Assembly (NCBI RefSeq): GCF_001315945.1
Contig: NZ_BBBG01000009.1
Location: 1 to 64,000, forward strand
Source of the DNA: Methanogenium cariaci JCM 10550
GTDB taxonomy: Archaea; Halobacteriota; Methanomicrobia; Methanomicrobiales; Methanomicrobiaceae
Direction of reading: 5' to 3'
DNA: 64,000 bases
Shown here in pieces: positions 50,557 to 61,997 of this stretch. The notes beneath the pieces were generated by a model. The model saw only the letters and a program-made list of their open reading frames with translations. It made no database searches and was not told the origin of the DNA. Position 1 is the stretch's first letter; the number at the start of each line of letters is the position of its first letter. The translations under genes were made by a program, and so were the position numbers.

Positions 50557-51912
50557 ATGGCAATCCACCCCCCCATCGACTTCCGTTATGGCACTCCGGA
50601 GATGCGAGCTGTCTGGGATGAAGAGAATCGGTTTCGCTGCGTTGTATCAGCTGAAGTAGGTCTCGCGGTCGCAGAAGCAAAGGCAGGAGTTATTCCGCAG
50701 GCTGCTGCTGATGAAATCGAGGCACACGCACCTGAGGCATCCCTTGCACGCGCAAAGGTAATTGAAGAAGAGATTAACCACGACATGATGGCCATCGTGA
50801 AGGCCCTCTCTGAAGTCAGCGGCGAATCTGCACGGTGGGTTCACTACGGGGGGGCCACATCAAACGATATTCTCGACACGGCAACCGGTCTGCAGGTAAA
50901 GGATAGTCTTGATATCATCGAGCAGAAACTCCGGACACTTCTCGGCGTGCTCTTACAACGCAGTCTTGAGACAAAGACGCTGGTATGCGCCGGACGTACC
51001 CACGGGCAGATCGGTGTCCCCCCCACCACCTACGGTCTGCGGTTTGCCATCTGGGCATCCGAGGTGTCCCGCCACATTGAACGGCTGGAACAGCTTCGCC
51101 CGCGGGCGGCGGTCGGGCAGATGACAGGCGCAGTGGGCACACAGGCATCACTCGGGAGTGCCGGCACTGCGGTTATGGCACATATGATGGAGTATCTCGG
51201 ACTGACCCCCCCGGTGGACGTATCCAGTCAGGTCATTCAGCGTGACCGGTTTGCAGAGTATATCATGTTCCTTGCAAATGTGGCCACCACGCTGGACAAA
51301 ATTGCTCTTGAAGTTCGGATGATGCAGCGCTCTGAAATCGGGGGGGAGCTGGAAGAAGCATTTGGGAAAAATCAGGTGGGTTCTTCCACGATGCCGCACA
51401 AGCGCAACCCGATCAAGTCAGAACAGGTTTCAGGCCTGTCGCGTATCGTCCGCGCCATGATTGAACCGGCTCTTGCAAACAATGTCCTCTGGGATGAACG
51501 TGACCTCACAAACTCTTCCTGCGAACGGGTAACCTTCCCGGAAGCCAGCATTCTCTGTGACCACATCCTCACTGTCATGACAAAGGTGCTCACCGGACTG
51601 CGCATCCGTGAGGATAATATCCGGAGAAACCTCGACCTGCTCCATGGCGTGAACATGGCGGAATCCGTGATGATTGAACTGACGAAGCGCGGGATGGACA
51701 GGCAGGACGCCCATGAACATGTGCGTGTCGCATGCATGGTTGCCCTGGAGGAGAAGCGTCCGGTTGCAACGGTATTTTCAGAGGAAGAGAGCGTTGCCGC
51801 TCTGATCACCTATGATGAGATCGTCGCGCTCCTGAACCCGGACAATTACATCGGAACCGCGGTGTCCCAGGTTGAGGGCCTTGCCGAAAAACTGGGGCCG
51901 CTTTCCCTATAA
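50557..51912 (+). CDS. purB: Adenylosuccinate lyase PurB
   Basis: Intact frame, 451 residues. Three fumarase/ASL signatures: WVHYG(G)ATSNDILDTA, RTHGQIGVP(P)TTYGLR and GSSTMPHKRNP. It splits adenylosuccinate and SAICAR in purine synthesis. Family members have single Gly and Pro at the three bracketed or similar places (also EIG(G)ELEEAFG and LTP(P)VDVSS), so four extra residues coincide exactly with four 7-base runs (50847, 51017, 51343, 51206). A good test case for the run-length problem. Confidence 0.96.
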   Translation: MAIHPPIDFRYGTPEMRAVWDEENRFRCVVSAEVGLAVAEAKAGVIPQAAADEIEAHAPEASLARAKVIEEEINHDMMAIVKALSEVSGESARWVHYGGATSNDILDTATGLQVKDSLDIIEQKLRTLLGVLLQRSLETKTLVCAGRTHGQIGVPPTTYGLRFAIWASEVSRHIERLEQLRPRAAVGQMTGAVGTQASLGSAGTAVMAHMMEYLGLTPPVDVSSQVIQRDRFAEYIMFLANVATTLDKIALEVRMMQRSEIGGELEEAFGKNQVGSSTMPHKRNPIKSEQVSGLSRIVRAMIEPALANNVLWDERDLTNSSCERVTFPEASILCDHILTVMTKVLTGLRIREDNIRRNLDLLHGVNMAESVMIELTKRGMDRQDAHEHVRVACMVALEEKRPVATVFSEEESVAALITYDEIVALLNPDNYIGTAVSQVEGLAEKLGPLSL

Positions 51913-52031
51913 CCGGGAATAATTTTGATCTGTACCATCCATTTTTTTGGAAAATATGCGTTCTCAGATTGATAACAGCGTATACTACGTATGGCCACGA
52001 TACGGCTGAAAATACCAAGTAAAGTGAAATA

Positions 52032-52760
52032 ATGACATTTCCCGTTGTCTGGATATACTGGGCAGTAAGCCTCACCATCGTTACGTATGCGGCTGCGTGG
52101 ATGCTGAACAATAAACGCGAATACGGGTATGCCGCACTTGTCGCTATCTATGCAGTCTATCTCGCCGATCCCAGATCCTCGCTGCACGGGTGGTGGAGTT
52201 TGATATCGGCATTTATGTATTTCTCGCACCGGCGGCGGTGTTCATCTACCCGTTCATATCTCAGGCCATTGATATGATTAATGAGGTCTATGGGATAAGG
52301 CGGGCCCAGATTGCCATATTCATTGCATTCGTAACCCAGGTGCTGCTGGTCATCTTCTTTGTCATGACAAATTCCCTCACCCCCCCGGCCCCCCCTTCTT
52401 TGCCCATGAAGAGGCATGGCAGGAGATCTTCACCTTTGGCATCCGTCTGACCATCGCGTCATGGGTCTCGTTTCTCATCACCCAGACCATTGATACCCGC
52501 ATATTCGCCAGCCTCAAGAAGCGCTATGAGAACCGGATTGTCCTGCGGTCTGTGGCAAGTGATGCCGTCGGCCTGACCCTTGATTCCGTCATCTTTGTCA
52601 CCATCGCCTTTGCCGGAGTGGCCCCCCCCTGTTGCCGCTCATCATCGGACAAATTGTCGCCAAAAATATCATTGGGTTTCTTGACACCCCCCCGTGGTTT
52701 GTCTGGTACAAGAAGATGCTCGAACATAAACCGGCAGCACCAGAAGGACAGGCTGAATAA
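52032..52760 (+). CDS. Queuosine/archaeosine precursor transporter (YhhQ/VUT family), frameshifted
   Basis: About 242 residues with about six membrane segments: FPVVWIYWAVSLTIVTYAAA, GYAALVAIYAVYLA, FDIGIYVFLAPAAVFIYPFI, the family hallmark QAIDMINEVYGIRRAQIAIF, then FGIRLTIASWVSFLITQTID, FASLKKRYENRIVLR and AVGLTLDSVIFVTIAFAGV. It imports 7-deazapurine precursors, here most plausibly for archaeosine in tRNA. Breaks near 52175, at the C7 runs at 52379-52390, and 52621. Stop at 52758. Confidence 0.85.
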
Positions 52761-52863
52761 GACCATCCCGTAGCGGCATCCCCATGCTGCATAATTCACA
52801 TTCTTTTTTAGTCAGTGAAGAGATGGTACCTGAATAGCCGGATATACCGGAAACGGAACTGAG

Positions 52864-53867
52864 ATGGCAGCAGAGATAAGCCTGAAAGGCTGGATAGAAA
52901 CGGACGGCATTGTACTGACTCCTGAAGAGATCGCCGGCCGCCTCTCCCATGGGACAGAATGGCTCACTTCATGCGGAGGGGGGGAGTTCTTCCTTGCCTG
53001 GGAGGGTGGCTGTGCCCGTGATCAGATGGGGGGGATTGTTCCTGGCAGATGCGATGCAGGAGTTGTGATGGAAAAGGGAGTGGTGACTGGTTATGTGAAA
53101 CCAGATCCCCCCCTCTTCTGCCGCTTGCAGATGCAATTGAGACTGCAGTACAACTCAGAAATGCTGAAGGGGGTCGTGTCATTCTCCGGCGGTGTTGATT
53201 CCGCTCTTATTGCAGCAGTTGCAGGACTGCCCTGCGTGAGCGTGGGAACAGAAGGCTCGCACGATCTGTGCCATGCAACAGAGGTGGCGGGTGAAATTGG
53301 TCTGGACCTGATCTGTGTCACCGTCACTCCCGATGAGATTGAAGATGCCCTGAAGGCGGTGATGCAGGTCATCCCCCCCCGTGTCACCCCCCGGTCGATG
53401 CATCGATTGCGGCAACCCTCTATTTTGTCGCACGATGGGCAGGCGAGCATGGATATTCCCGTATTCTTGCAGGCCAGGGAGCAGACGAACTCTTTGGAGG
53501 ATATGCACGGTATTGTGATACTACAGATATCGAGCGTCTCTTCCAGGAGGACTTTGCGGGCCTTGCCCTGCAGAGTGCACGCGACCAGGCGGTGGCAAAC
53601 CTTTTTGGATGCCTGTTTTCCTGTCCGTTTCTCGATGTACGTGTTGTGCGCGCTGCAGAAGCAATTCCTGCGCATGAAAAGGTATTCGGGGGGGGAGTAC
53701 GGAAATATCCCCTCAGAAAGGTCGCATGCAGGTATATGCCGCGGGAAACCGCCTGTTATGATAAGAAGGCGATGCAGTATGGCAGCGGTATCTGGAAGGT
53801 CATCCAGCGGGCCGCACGCAAAAACGGTTATAAAAACTCAGTACAAGGGTACATGAATCAACTCTGA
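52864..53867 (+). CDS. Asparagine-synthase-related ATP pyrophosphatase, frameshifted
   Basis: About 335 residues. The PP-loop FSGGVDSALIAAVAG at residue ~105 and, in the repaired second half, GQGADELFGGYARY, SCPFLDVRVVRAAEAIP and YPLRKVACRYMP show the asparagine-synthetase C-terminal domain. The N-terminal 100 residues lack the Cys2 nucleophile and the glutaminase motifs, so it cannot use glutamine by the usual route. Break in the C7-rich stretch 53373-53393 and near 53450. It ends 15 bp before gatC, suggesting a link with tRNA-dependent amidation or a distinct amide ligase. Confidence 0.75.
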
Positions 53868-53881
53868 AGGGCGCGATACGT

Positions 53882-54151
53882 ATGGTTTTGGAAAACGATG
53901 TTGAAGGAATTGCAAAACTTGCAGATATCCATATACAAAAAGAAGAACTGGCAGAATTCACCTCCCGGTTCAATCATATACTTGAATATTTTGATATCCT
54001 GGATACTGTCAGTGAAGGTGAAGAAGGCGAGGCTGATCTGGTAAATGTACTGCGTGAAGATGAGGTTACTCCCTCACTAACACAGGAAGCAGCATGTGCC
54101 AACGCCCATGAGACAGAAGACGGACATATCAGGGCACCACGGGTGATGTGA
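53882..54151 (+). CDS. gatC: Asp-tRNA(Asn)/Glu-tRNA(Gln) amidotransferase subunit C
   Basis: Intact, 89 residues. [35 protein letters not shown] and [18 protein letters not shown] match GatC, the small subunit that stabilises the GatA-GatB contact. First of three consecutive gat genes; its stop lies 2 bp before the gatA ATG. Confidence 0.94.
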   Translation: MVLENDVEGIAKLADIHIQKEELAEFTSRFNHILEYFDILDTVSEGEEGEADLVNVLREDEVTPSLTQEAACANAHETEDGHIRAPRVM

Positions 54152-54153
54152 GA

Positions 54154-55471
54154 ATGGTAAAAGAGTACTTCTTTGAAGAAACAGACCGGACAAATGCATT
54201 CATCACCCGTCTGGACCTGGCGATGTACGAGGAGACCGGCGGCCCGCTTGAAGGGAAAGGGATTGCTGTTAAAGACAATATATCGACAGCAGGTATTCCC
54301 ACCACCTGTGCCTCCCGTATCCTTGCCGGATATGTCCCGCCCTATGACGCACATGTAGTAACTTGCCTCAGGGAAGCAGGTGCTGCTATCGTGGGCAAGA
54401 CCAATATGGATGAATTCGGGATGGGGGGGTCTACCACGGAAAACAGTGCGTACGGCCCTACCACCAATCCACACGACGCATCACGCGTCCCCGGAGGCTC
54501 ATCCGGTGGCAGTGCCGCAGCGGTCGGTGCAGGCATGGTTGACATGGCACTCGGCAGTGATACCGGCGGGTCAATCCGCTGTCCTGCCGCATTCTGTGGC
54601 ATTGTCGGCCTCAAACCGACCTACGGCCGTGTCTCACGCTATGGTCTCATTGCCTTCTCCAACTCTCTGGAGCAGATCGGTCCTCTGGGCAAAACCGTTG
54701 CCGATGTCAATACGCTGATGTCTGTTATCGCAGGCCCTGACCCCCGTGACACCACGGCCTATGACCGTCCCTATACTCACACCCCGTCCAACGATATCGC
54801 GGGCATGAAAATTGCTGTCCCCCGACGAATTCTTCGGAGAAGGTGTGGACCCTGCTGTTGCAGAGCGTGTGCGCACTGCTATCGGAAGACTGGAAGATGC
54901 CGGTGCCGAGACGCTGACCTGTTCCATTCCCTCCATGGCCTATGCCCTTGCTGCATACTATGTGACCTGTATGAGTGAAGCATCCTCAAACCTCTCCCGC
55001 TTTGACGGGGGGGTACGCTTCGGACCTTCCGTTGAGACAAAACGTTCCTGGCACGATGAATTCCGTGACCACCGGGGGGGCGCACTCTTTGGAAAAGAAG
55101 TGCAGAGCCGTATCATGCTGGGGGGGACGTTTGCCCTTTCCGCCGGATACTACGGGAAATACTATGCAAAGGCACAGGTCGCACGAGAGAATGTCCGCAA
55201 AGACTTCCTGAGAATATTCAGGGATGCTGATATCATTGCAGGCCCGACCATGCCGCAGATTGCATTCAAACTCGGCGAGAAGAGCGATCCGCTCTCCATG
55301 TATCTTGCCGATATCCTGACGGTGCCCGCAAACCTCGCGGGTGTGCCCGCCATATCGGTTCCCTGCGGAACCGTCGAGAAGATGCCTGTCGGCCTGCAGT
55401 TAATCGGCCGTCACTTTGAGGATGAACGTGTCGTGGATGCGGCATTTGCCTACGAGACGGAGGTGGCCTGA
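54154..55471 (+). CDS. gatA: Asp/Glu-tRNA amidotransferase subunit A, one frameshift
   Basis: About 438 residues of the amidase-signature family: [18 protein letters not shown] (catalytic Lys), [10 protein letters not shown](G)[23 protein letters not shown] and [15 protein letters not shown] (the two catalytic Ser), [13 protein letters not shown]. GatA releases ammonia from an amide donor for GatB. The break is at a C5 at 54819 (C4 expected, [12 protein letters not shown]). The start at ATG 54154 follows gatC by 2 bp; an in-frame GTG is 6 bp upstream. gatB begins directly at its stop. Confidence 0.95.
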
Positions 55472-56931
55472 ATGACTGACAAAACCGTCATCATCGGTCT
55501 GGAAATTCACTGCCAGCTCAATACGAAGACCAAACTCTTCTGCGGCTGTTCCACGGATTTCCAGGGAGAGGAACCAAACACCCATGTCTGCCCCATCTGT
55601 CTCGGACTCCCGGGTGCGATGCCCCCGCCTGAACAAACAGGCAGTGCTCTATGCCCTGAAGGTCGCAAAGGCCCTGAACCTGACCGTCCCGGAAGTCTCA
55701 GAGTTTTCCCGTAAGAATTACTTCTACCCTGATCTCCCCAAGGGTTACCAGATCTCCCAGTATGACAAGCCCATCGCAGAGAAGGGGGGGATCATGGAGG
55801 TGGATGACGACGAAGGGCACCCCAAAAATATTCGTATCACCCGTATTCATCTGGAAGAAGACCCCCCCGGGCGTCTGGTTCACAAGACCTCACGGGATCG
55901 TGCAGGCTACTCCCTTGTGGACTACAACCGGAGCTCCATACCCCCCCTGATTGAAATCGTGACCGAACCGGATCTCCGGTCCCCCCCGAAGGAGGCACGC
56001 CGCTTCCTGAACAAACTCCGCTCGACACTGGAATATCTAGAGGTCTTTGACGGTGAACGTGAGGGTTCAATCCGGGTGGATGCCAATATCTCCATCAAGG
56101 GGGGCACAACCGGGTAGAGTGCAAGAACATCTCCTCATATAAGGGAGTAGAGAAGGCACTCAACTTTGAGATCACCCGCCAGCGCAACCTCATCCGGAAG
56201 GGGGGGCAGAGGATTGAGCAGGAGACACGTCATTTTCAGGAAGGACGGGGGGGCATCACCACCTCTTCACGCAGTAAAGAGGACGAAAACGACTACCGGT
56301 ATTTCCCGGAGCCGGATCTCCGTCCCCCCCTTAGGGTATCAGGATGGGTGGACGACATTGTCCTTCCAGAACTTCCGGATGCACGGCGTGAACGGTTTAT
56401 GGCACAGTATGGCATCTCAGAAAATCATGCCCGCACCCTCACCGGCGACCTGAAGGTTGCCAATTTCTATGAATCCGTTGCGGATGCGGACCCTGCTATT
56501 GCAGCCACATGGGTGGCAGACATTCTCCTTGGTGAACTCAACTACCGTTCCATGCGCATTGATGATGTGCCCGTAATGAACATCGCAGACCTTATTGCCC
56601 TCATCCGCGATGGCACCATCACCGACAAATCCGGTGTCGAGGTGCTCAGGACAATGCTTGACCAGTGTGTTGGAGAGGATGAGGAAGCCTGCGAGATGCC
56701 TGCTGACATTGTGACCCGTCTGGGCCTGACCAAGCTGCCGGAGATGATTTCACTGCGGTAATAGGAGAAGTCATTGCCACAAACCCCGATGCCGTTGCGG
56801 ATTACCAGGCCGGGAAGAAGGGAGCAATAAACTTCCTGGTAGGTCAGGTCATGAAAGCAACACGCGGACGGGCCGACCCCAAAGAACTCAATATTGCGAT
56901 GGCCGCTGCTCTGAAAGATGTAGAGGAGTGA
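55472..56931 (+). CDS. gatB: Asp/Glu-tRNA amidotransferase subunit B, several frameshifts
   Basis: About 485 residues. [20 protein letters not shown] and the Zn ligands with [11 protein letters not shown] at the N-terminus; [25 protein letters not shown](P)[36 protein letters not shown], and the tail domain [17 protein letters not shown] after repair. Breaks: C5 at 55622 (C4 expected, GAMPRLNKQ), 56101-56115, near 56210-56230, 56290-56330 and 56729 (one A missing). The true stop is at 56929. GatB phosphorylates and amidates the misacylated tRNA. Confidence 0.94.
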
Positions 56932-56937
56932 GCTCCG

Positions 56938-59809
56938 ATGCGTCTCATCATTGCGGAAAAGAATATTGCAGCCCGGCGTATCGCTGATATTCTTTCCGGT
57001 TCAGAGAAACCGGGCAAAGGAACACCGGTTCGCACGGGAAAGGAGAACGGTGTCAATACCTACCGGTTTGAGGACACGGTCACCCTTGGGCTGCGGGGGG
57101 GCCATGTGGTGGAGATTGATTTTGAACCGGGATACAGCAACTGGCGTTCGGAGGTAAACACCCCCCCGAACTTATCGATGCGGGAACCATTAAAAAACCG
57201 ACCGAGAAAAATATCGTTTCCCTGATAAAAAAACTCTCCAAAAAGGCGACGCTCGTCACCATTGCCACAGATTTTGACCGGGAAGGAGAACTCATCGGTA
57301 AGGAGGCCTTTGAGATCGTACGTGCCGCAAATAAAGACGTGCCGGTCCAGCGGGCACGCTTCTCCGCCATCACTCCCCATGAGATCTCCACCGCCTTTCA
57401 GGACCCCCCCGCTGAGATTGATTTTGATCTCGCCGCAGCAGGTGAGGCACGTCAAATAATTGACCTCATATGGGGGTGCATCCCTCACCCGGTTCATATC
57501 AATTGCCGCAAAACGCGGCGGGAAGAGTATTCTTTCCGTCGGCAGGGTACAGAGCCCGACCCTCGCGATGATTGTCGACCGGGAGAAGGAGATAGAGGCG
57601 TTTGTGCCGAAACCCTACTGGATGCTCTCGGTGGATACCGAGAAAGACGGTACGCCGGTCACCGCACGCCATACCACCGACCGGTTCCATACCAAAAGTG
57701 AGGCGGTGAAGGCGGAGCAGAACACCTCTGCACCGCTCGTTGTCACCAGCGTCAAAGAAGGGACACGGGTCGACCGGGCACCGGCACCCTTCGACACCAC
57801 ATCGTTCATTGTTGCCGCAGGCCGTCTGCATTTCTCCGCGGCAAACGCGATGCGCATCGCAGAAGATCTCTATATGAACGGATACGTCTCTTATCCCCCC
57901 CGTACGGACAATACGATATACCCGAAATCACTGGATGTCGAGGATATTTTACAGCAACTGAGGAAGAGTCCTCTCTCTCGTGCGGTGGAATGGACACAGG
58001 CGCACCGCAGGAAGGAACCGACCCGCGGAAAAAAATCCAGCACGGACCATCCACCGATTCATCCGGCGGGGGGGCTGCGAAAAAAGAGACCCTCACCGAT
58101 GACCAGTGGAAAATATATGAACTCATTGTCCGGCGGTTTCTTGCCACACTCTCCCCCCCGGACGCACGCTGGACAACCCTGAAATACCTCTTTGACGCGG
58201 GGGGGCCGAGACCTATACTGCCACGGGGGGGTCACGCCTTGCAGAGGCGGGCTACCGGGAGGTTTATACCTACAGTGAGGCGAAAGAGACCATCCTTCCG
58301 GTGATGAACGAGGGGGGGACCGTCTCCCGATCCTCGCGGTGAACAATGAAGAGAAATTCACCACCCCCGCCGCCCCCGCTATTCCCAGTCCAAACTGATT
58401 CAGCGGATGGAGGAACTGGGTCTGGGCACCAAGTCCACCCGGCACGAAGTGATCGGCAAACTGATCTCGCGCCGGTATGTGGAGGGCACCCCCCCGGTCC
58501 GCCCCCCCACCCTTGTCGGGAGGGGCGTGGTGGAGGCGATGGAGAACCACGGTGTGCCTATCACAAACCCGGAGATGACGAGCACCATTGAACAGCACAT
58601 GGAGGAGATCAAGGAGGCAAATCTCTCCCGTGATGAGGTGATCTCCGAATCAAAGACAATGCTGCGCCGCGTCTTTGATGCACTGGAGGCAAACGAGGAA
58701 CAGATCGGCCGGGAGATCATGGACCGGAACGATGAGGAAAGGATCATCGGGAAGTGTCCGGTCTGTGAGCATGACCTCATGATACGCCAGACGAGGGGGG
58801 TATGTCTCAGTTCATCGGATGCACGGGCTACCCCGAGTGTACATTTAACATCGGCCTTCCCAGTGCCGCATGGGGTACGGCCATTCGTGAAGATAAGACC
58901 TGTGAATCACACGGTCTGAACTTCGTCCGTCTGATCCGAAAAGGGGGGGCACGGCCATGGGAGATCGGATGTCCCCCCCTCTGTAACCACATCAACTCCA
59001 ACAGTGAGGCGTTCAGGATGATGCCCTCTGCAGACGAGAAGATGGTGGCACGCCTGCATGCCGCCCATATCTACAGCGTGTATGAAGTGGCAAACGTTGA
59101 ACCGGAACGGCTGACAACGGCGCTCGCCACCGATGTGGCAACCGTGTCCCGTCTCCGCGAAGAAGCCAATGCTGTCCTCGAAATTCTCCGGAAACGCTCC
59201 GAACTGAAAAAATTCGTCCGCAAACATGTGGTGCCCCGCCGGGGGGGCCGGTCCCCCGCCAAAGTGGCTGCAGCCCTGGTGGAGGCAGGTGTCAGTGACC
59301 TCGAAGGGCTCGCCGCGATGACACCGGATGCACTCACAAAGATGCACCTCTCCGCAGCAGAGGCAGAGACGCTGCTGAATGAGACACGGGCGGTATACAA
59401 CCGTGCGAAACTCCGTGAATACGGGGGGGTGCCTGCGGTGAGCCTGAAGAAATACTTTGAGGCAGGCATTACGACACCGGCAGACTTCTGTAGTCTTCAC
59501 CCGGCATATCTCAGCGTTGTCACCGGCATAAAACCGGAGACTGTCTGGAAACATGCCACATCGGTCTGCACCGGTATGGGCGTTGCACCACCGGAAAAGG
59601 TGACTGCAAGGATGGTGGAGGCAGGGCGCAACGACCTTCTGCAGATCCCCGGTCTGGGTGAGATGATGCTGGAACGGCTCTACCGGGCAGGGGGGGTTAT
59701 TGACATGGCAGGGCTGAAGGACGCAGATGCCGGACACCTTGCAGAAGTGACCGGAGTAACGTTAGAGAAGATTCGTGCATTTCAGGATGCATGCAGAGAA
59801 AACAAATAG
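56938..59809 (+). CDS. topA: DNA topoisomerase I (type IA) with extra C-terminal helix-hairpin-helix domains, many frameshifts
   Basis: About 957 residues. Toprim: LIIAEKNIAARRIADIL and TIATDFDREGELI; active site GYVSYP(P)RTDNT with the catalytic Tyr; two zinc ribbons (CPVCEHDLMI...FIGCTGYPEC and CESHGLNF...EIGCPLCN). The C-terminal 300 residues hold repeated helix-hairpin-helix-like segments (ALVEAGVSDLEGLAAMTPDA, LQIPGLGEMMLERLYRAGG). Breaks occur near 57165, 57475, 58045-58075, 58200-58390, 58500 and 58795. The C7 run at 57894 adds a Pro right beside the active Tyr motif. It starts 6 bp after the gatB stop. Confidence 0.94.
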
Positions 59810-59815
59810 ATAGCA

Positions 59816-60503
59816 ATGGATGACAGCTGGAAAGACTGGGTTCATATCACAAAACTGGACCCGGACAAAGTAATCGGCAACGATGCCGTCGCAGATATTG
59901 CGACAAGTGGAACGGACGCTGATGCTCTCGGGGGGGACACTGAATGTAACTCAGGAGAATATGCGTGAGCTGATCGCACAGGTAAAGGAGTATGATCTCC
60001 CCATCGTTGTTGAACCCGCAGGGCCGGAAGCAGTGGTTCTGGATGAAGTGGACGGCCTCTTTGTGCCCAGTGTCCTCAATACCCCGGACATGCGCTGGAT
60101 GGTCGGGAAACACCAGTACTGGGCAAAACATAACTGCGTTGACTGGACGAACGTTGTTCCCGAGGCCTATATCGTCCTGAATCCGGCATCATCGGTGGCA
60201 AGGGTCACGGGTGCAGTCTGCGACATATCTGCAACGGATGTCGCGGCCTATGCTGAGGTGGCAGACCAGTATTTCTCATTCCCCGTGGTATATATCGAGT
60301 ATTCCGGTACCTATGGCGATCCTGCCGTAGTGGCAGCGGCAGCAGACGCGGTCTCTGACGCCCGTCTCTTCTATGGCGGCGGTATCAATAATGCACAGAA
60401 GGCTGCGGAAATGGGCAGGTATGCCGACGCCATTGTCGTCGGCAATGCCGTCTACGACGACGGTGTCTCTGCACTCAAAGAGACCGTGAAGGCAGTCCAC
60501 TGA
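59816..60503 (+). CDS. Geranylgeranylglyceryl phosphate synthase (GGGP synthase), frameshifted near the start
   Basis: About 229 residues. Starts MDDSWKDWVHITKLDPDK, then GTDALMLSGTLNVT after repair, LPIVVEPAGPEAVV, GLFVPSVLNTPDMRWMVGKHQ, PEAYIVLNPASSVARVTGA, FPVVYIEYSGTYGDPAVVAA, LFYGGGINNAQKA and DAIVVGNAVYDDGV (phosphate binding). It forms the first ether bond of archaeal membrane lipids from glycerol-1-phosphate and GGPP. Two bases are missing near 59917 and the G7 run follows at 59930. It sits in a run of core genes between topA and trmJ. Confidence 0.95.
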
Positions 60504-60524
60504 GAAGACGAGGAGATATACCAC

Positions 60525-61269
60525 ATGCCAGAGGTTGAAATTGTCCTTGTTGAACCCCCCCTGTATGAAGGGAATATCGGATTTGCCGCACGGGTGATGA
60601 AGAACTTCGGGTTTACCCGGCTTGTACTCATCAACCACCTGAGATGGGAATTGAGGCAATATCCCGTTCATCCCATGCAAAGGACGTGCTGGAATCAGCC
60701 GTCATTGCAGAGTCGCTGGACGAGGTGATTGCCGGGTCCAACATGCTTGTTGCGACAACCGGGGAACTCTCAAAGACGATATCCCATGCGATGCGCATGC
60801 CCTATTATACCCCCCCGGTGAGCTGCGAGATATTGTTGCGCCTGTTGACGGCAGAATCTCCATTCTTTTCGGTAGGGAAAACTGGGGGGGTCTGTCCAAT
60901 GAAGAGGTGCGGCAGTGTGATGTCATATGCACCATCCCGACATCACCGGAGTATCCGATCGTCAATATCTCCCATGCGGTTGGAATCGTCTGCTATGAGC
61001 TTGCCCACCTCCCGCGTGGGGATTACATCACCGCTTCCCGGCGCGAGATGGATGCCCTCTACGATCATATTGACGAGTTTCTGGACCTTGTCGATCACCA
61101 TGAATACAAGCGGGCAAATACTCTGACCATGATGCGGCGGATCTTCGGGCGCACTCTTCTTACCGGCCGGGAGGTGTCCACCCTCCATGGGCTCATACGG
61201 CGTGCCGAGTGGCACATCAATGAGGGGAAAGAGAGCGAACGTGATGATTCAGCCACCGGTCTGGAGTGA
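60525..61269 (+). CDS. trmJ: TrmJ-like SPOUT tRNA 2'-O-methyltransferase, frameshifted
   Basis: About 247 residues. [22 protein letters not shown] (family start, normally VEPxxPGNIGxxAR), [17 protein letters not shown], and the knot motifs [10 protein letters not shown](G)LSNEEV and [20 protein letters not shown]; a C-terminal extension ([20 protein letters not shown]) is typical of archaeal TrmJ, which methylates C32 of tRNAs. Breaks near 60639 (one C missing) and at the C7 at 60820 (C5 expected, YTPGELREIVAPV). Confidence 0.9.
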
Positions 61270-61354
61270 GGTGAGTCCCGGTTGGCCGTGCCACTGGGAA
61301 CATTCCGGCAAGATAAATAAATAACCGCTCACAACCCATTTTCTATCAGATATT

Positions 61355-61913
61355 ATGATTCTCGTTGACTGGCAGATACAGGACCGCATTGAGCGGGGGG
61401 GTTTTATAAAAATCGACCCGTTCGATCCGAAGTTTATTCAGCCAATTCGATTGACATCCGGCTGGGTGACCATTTTGTGTGGTATGAAGAGTCTGATGAT
61501 GTTATTGACCCCCTACGAACAGGATTCCGTTGTGTCCCACGTGAACGAAGAGCATGCAGAGTATATCGATATTCCCCCCCCGGCATGTTCCTTTTGGCAG
61601 AGACCCATGAGTGTATCACACTGCCGGACAACATCGTTGCGACCATCGAAGGAAAATCCAGCATTGCGCGTCTGGGCATTGCCCTGCACCAGACGGGAGG
61701 ATGGATTGATGCAGGATTTTGCGGAACCATCACCCTTGAGATATCAAATGCAAATCGCCGTCCGGTCCGCCTCTATGCAGGAATGCCAATCGGTCAGCTG
61801 GTTTTTTATACAACCGAACGTGCAGAGAAACCATATGGTTCAAAGGGGGGGATGCAAAATATCTCAACCAGCGGCAGGCAACCCTCTCACGCTACCATAA
61901 AAATATCCGGTAA
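61355..61913 (+). CDS. dcd: dCTP deaminase, several frameshifts
   Basis: About 183 residues: [34 protein letters not shown] after repair, [53 protein letters not shown] and [15 protein letters not shown], the trimeric dUTPase-fold pattern. It makes dUTP (or dUMP) for thymidylate synthesis. Breaks near 61445, a C5 at 61510 (C4 expected) and a C8 at 61574 (C6 expected); the C-terminus reads [18 protein letters not shown] in the repaired frame, stop at 61911. Confidence 0.93.
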
Positions 61914-61997
61914 ACCGGTTTGTACCGGGAATCCATACCCTAATTATGGAACAGATCAAAACGATATCTGCGATAAATATACCGAGGAGTATCCACC

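Noticed and set aside
61905-61935. Intrinsic terminator after dcd
   Set aside because: The ccggtaaaccgg repeat overlaps the dcd stop, has a short stem and no T-run.
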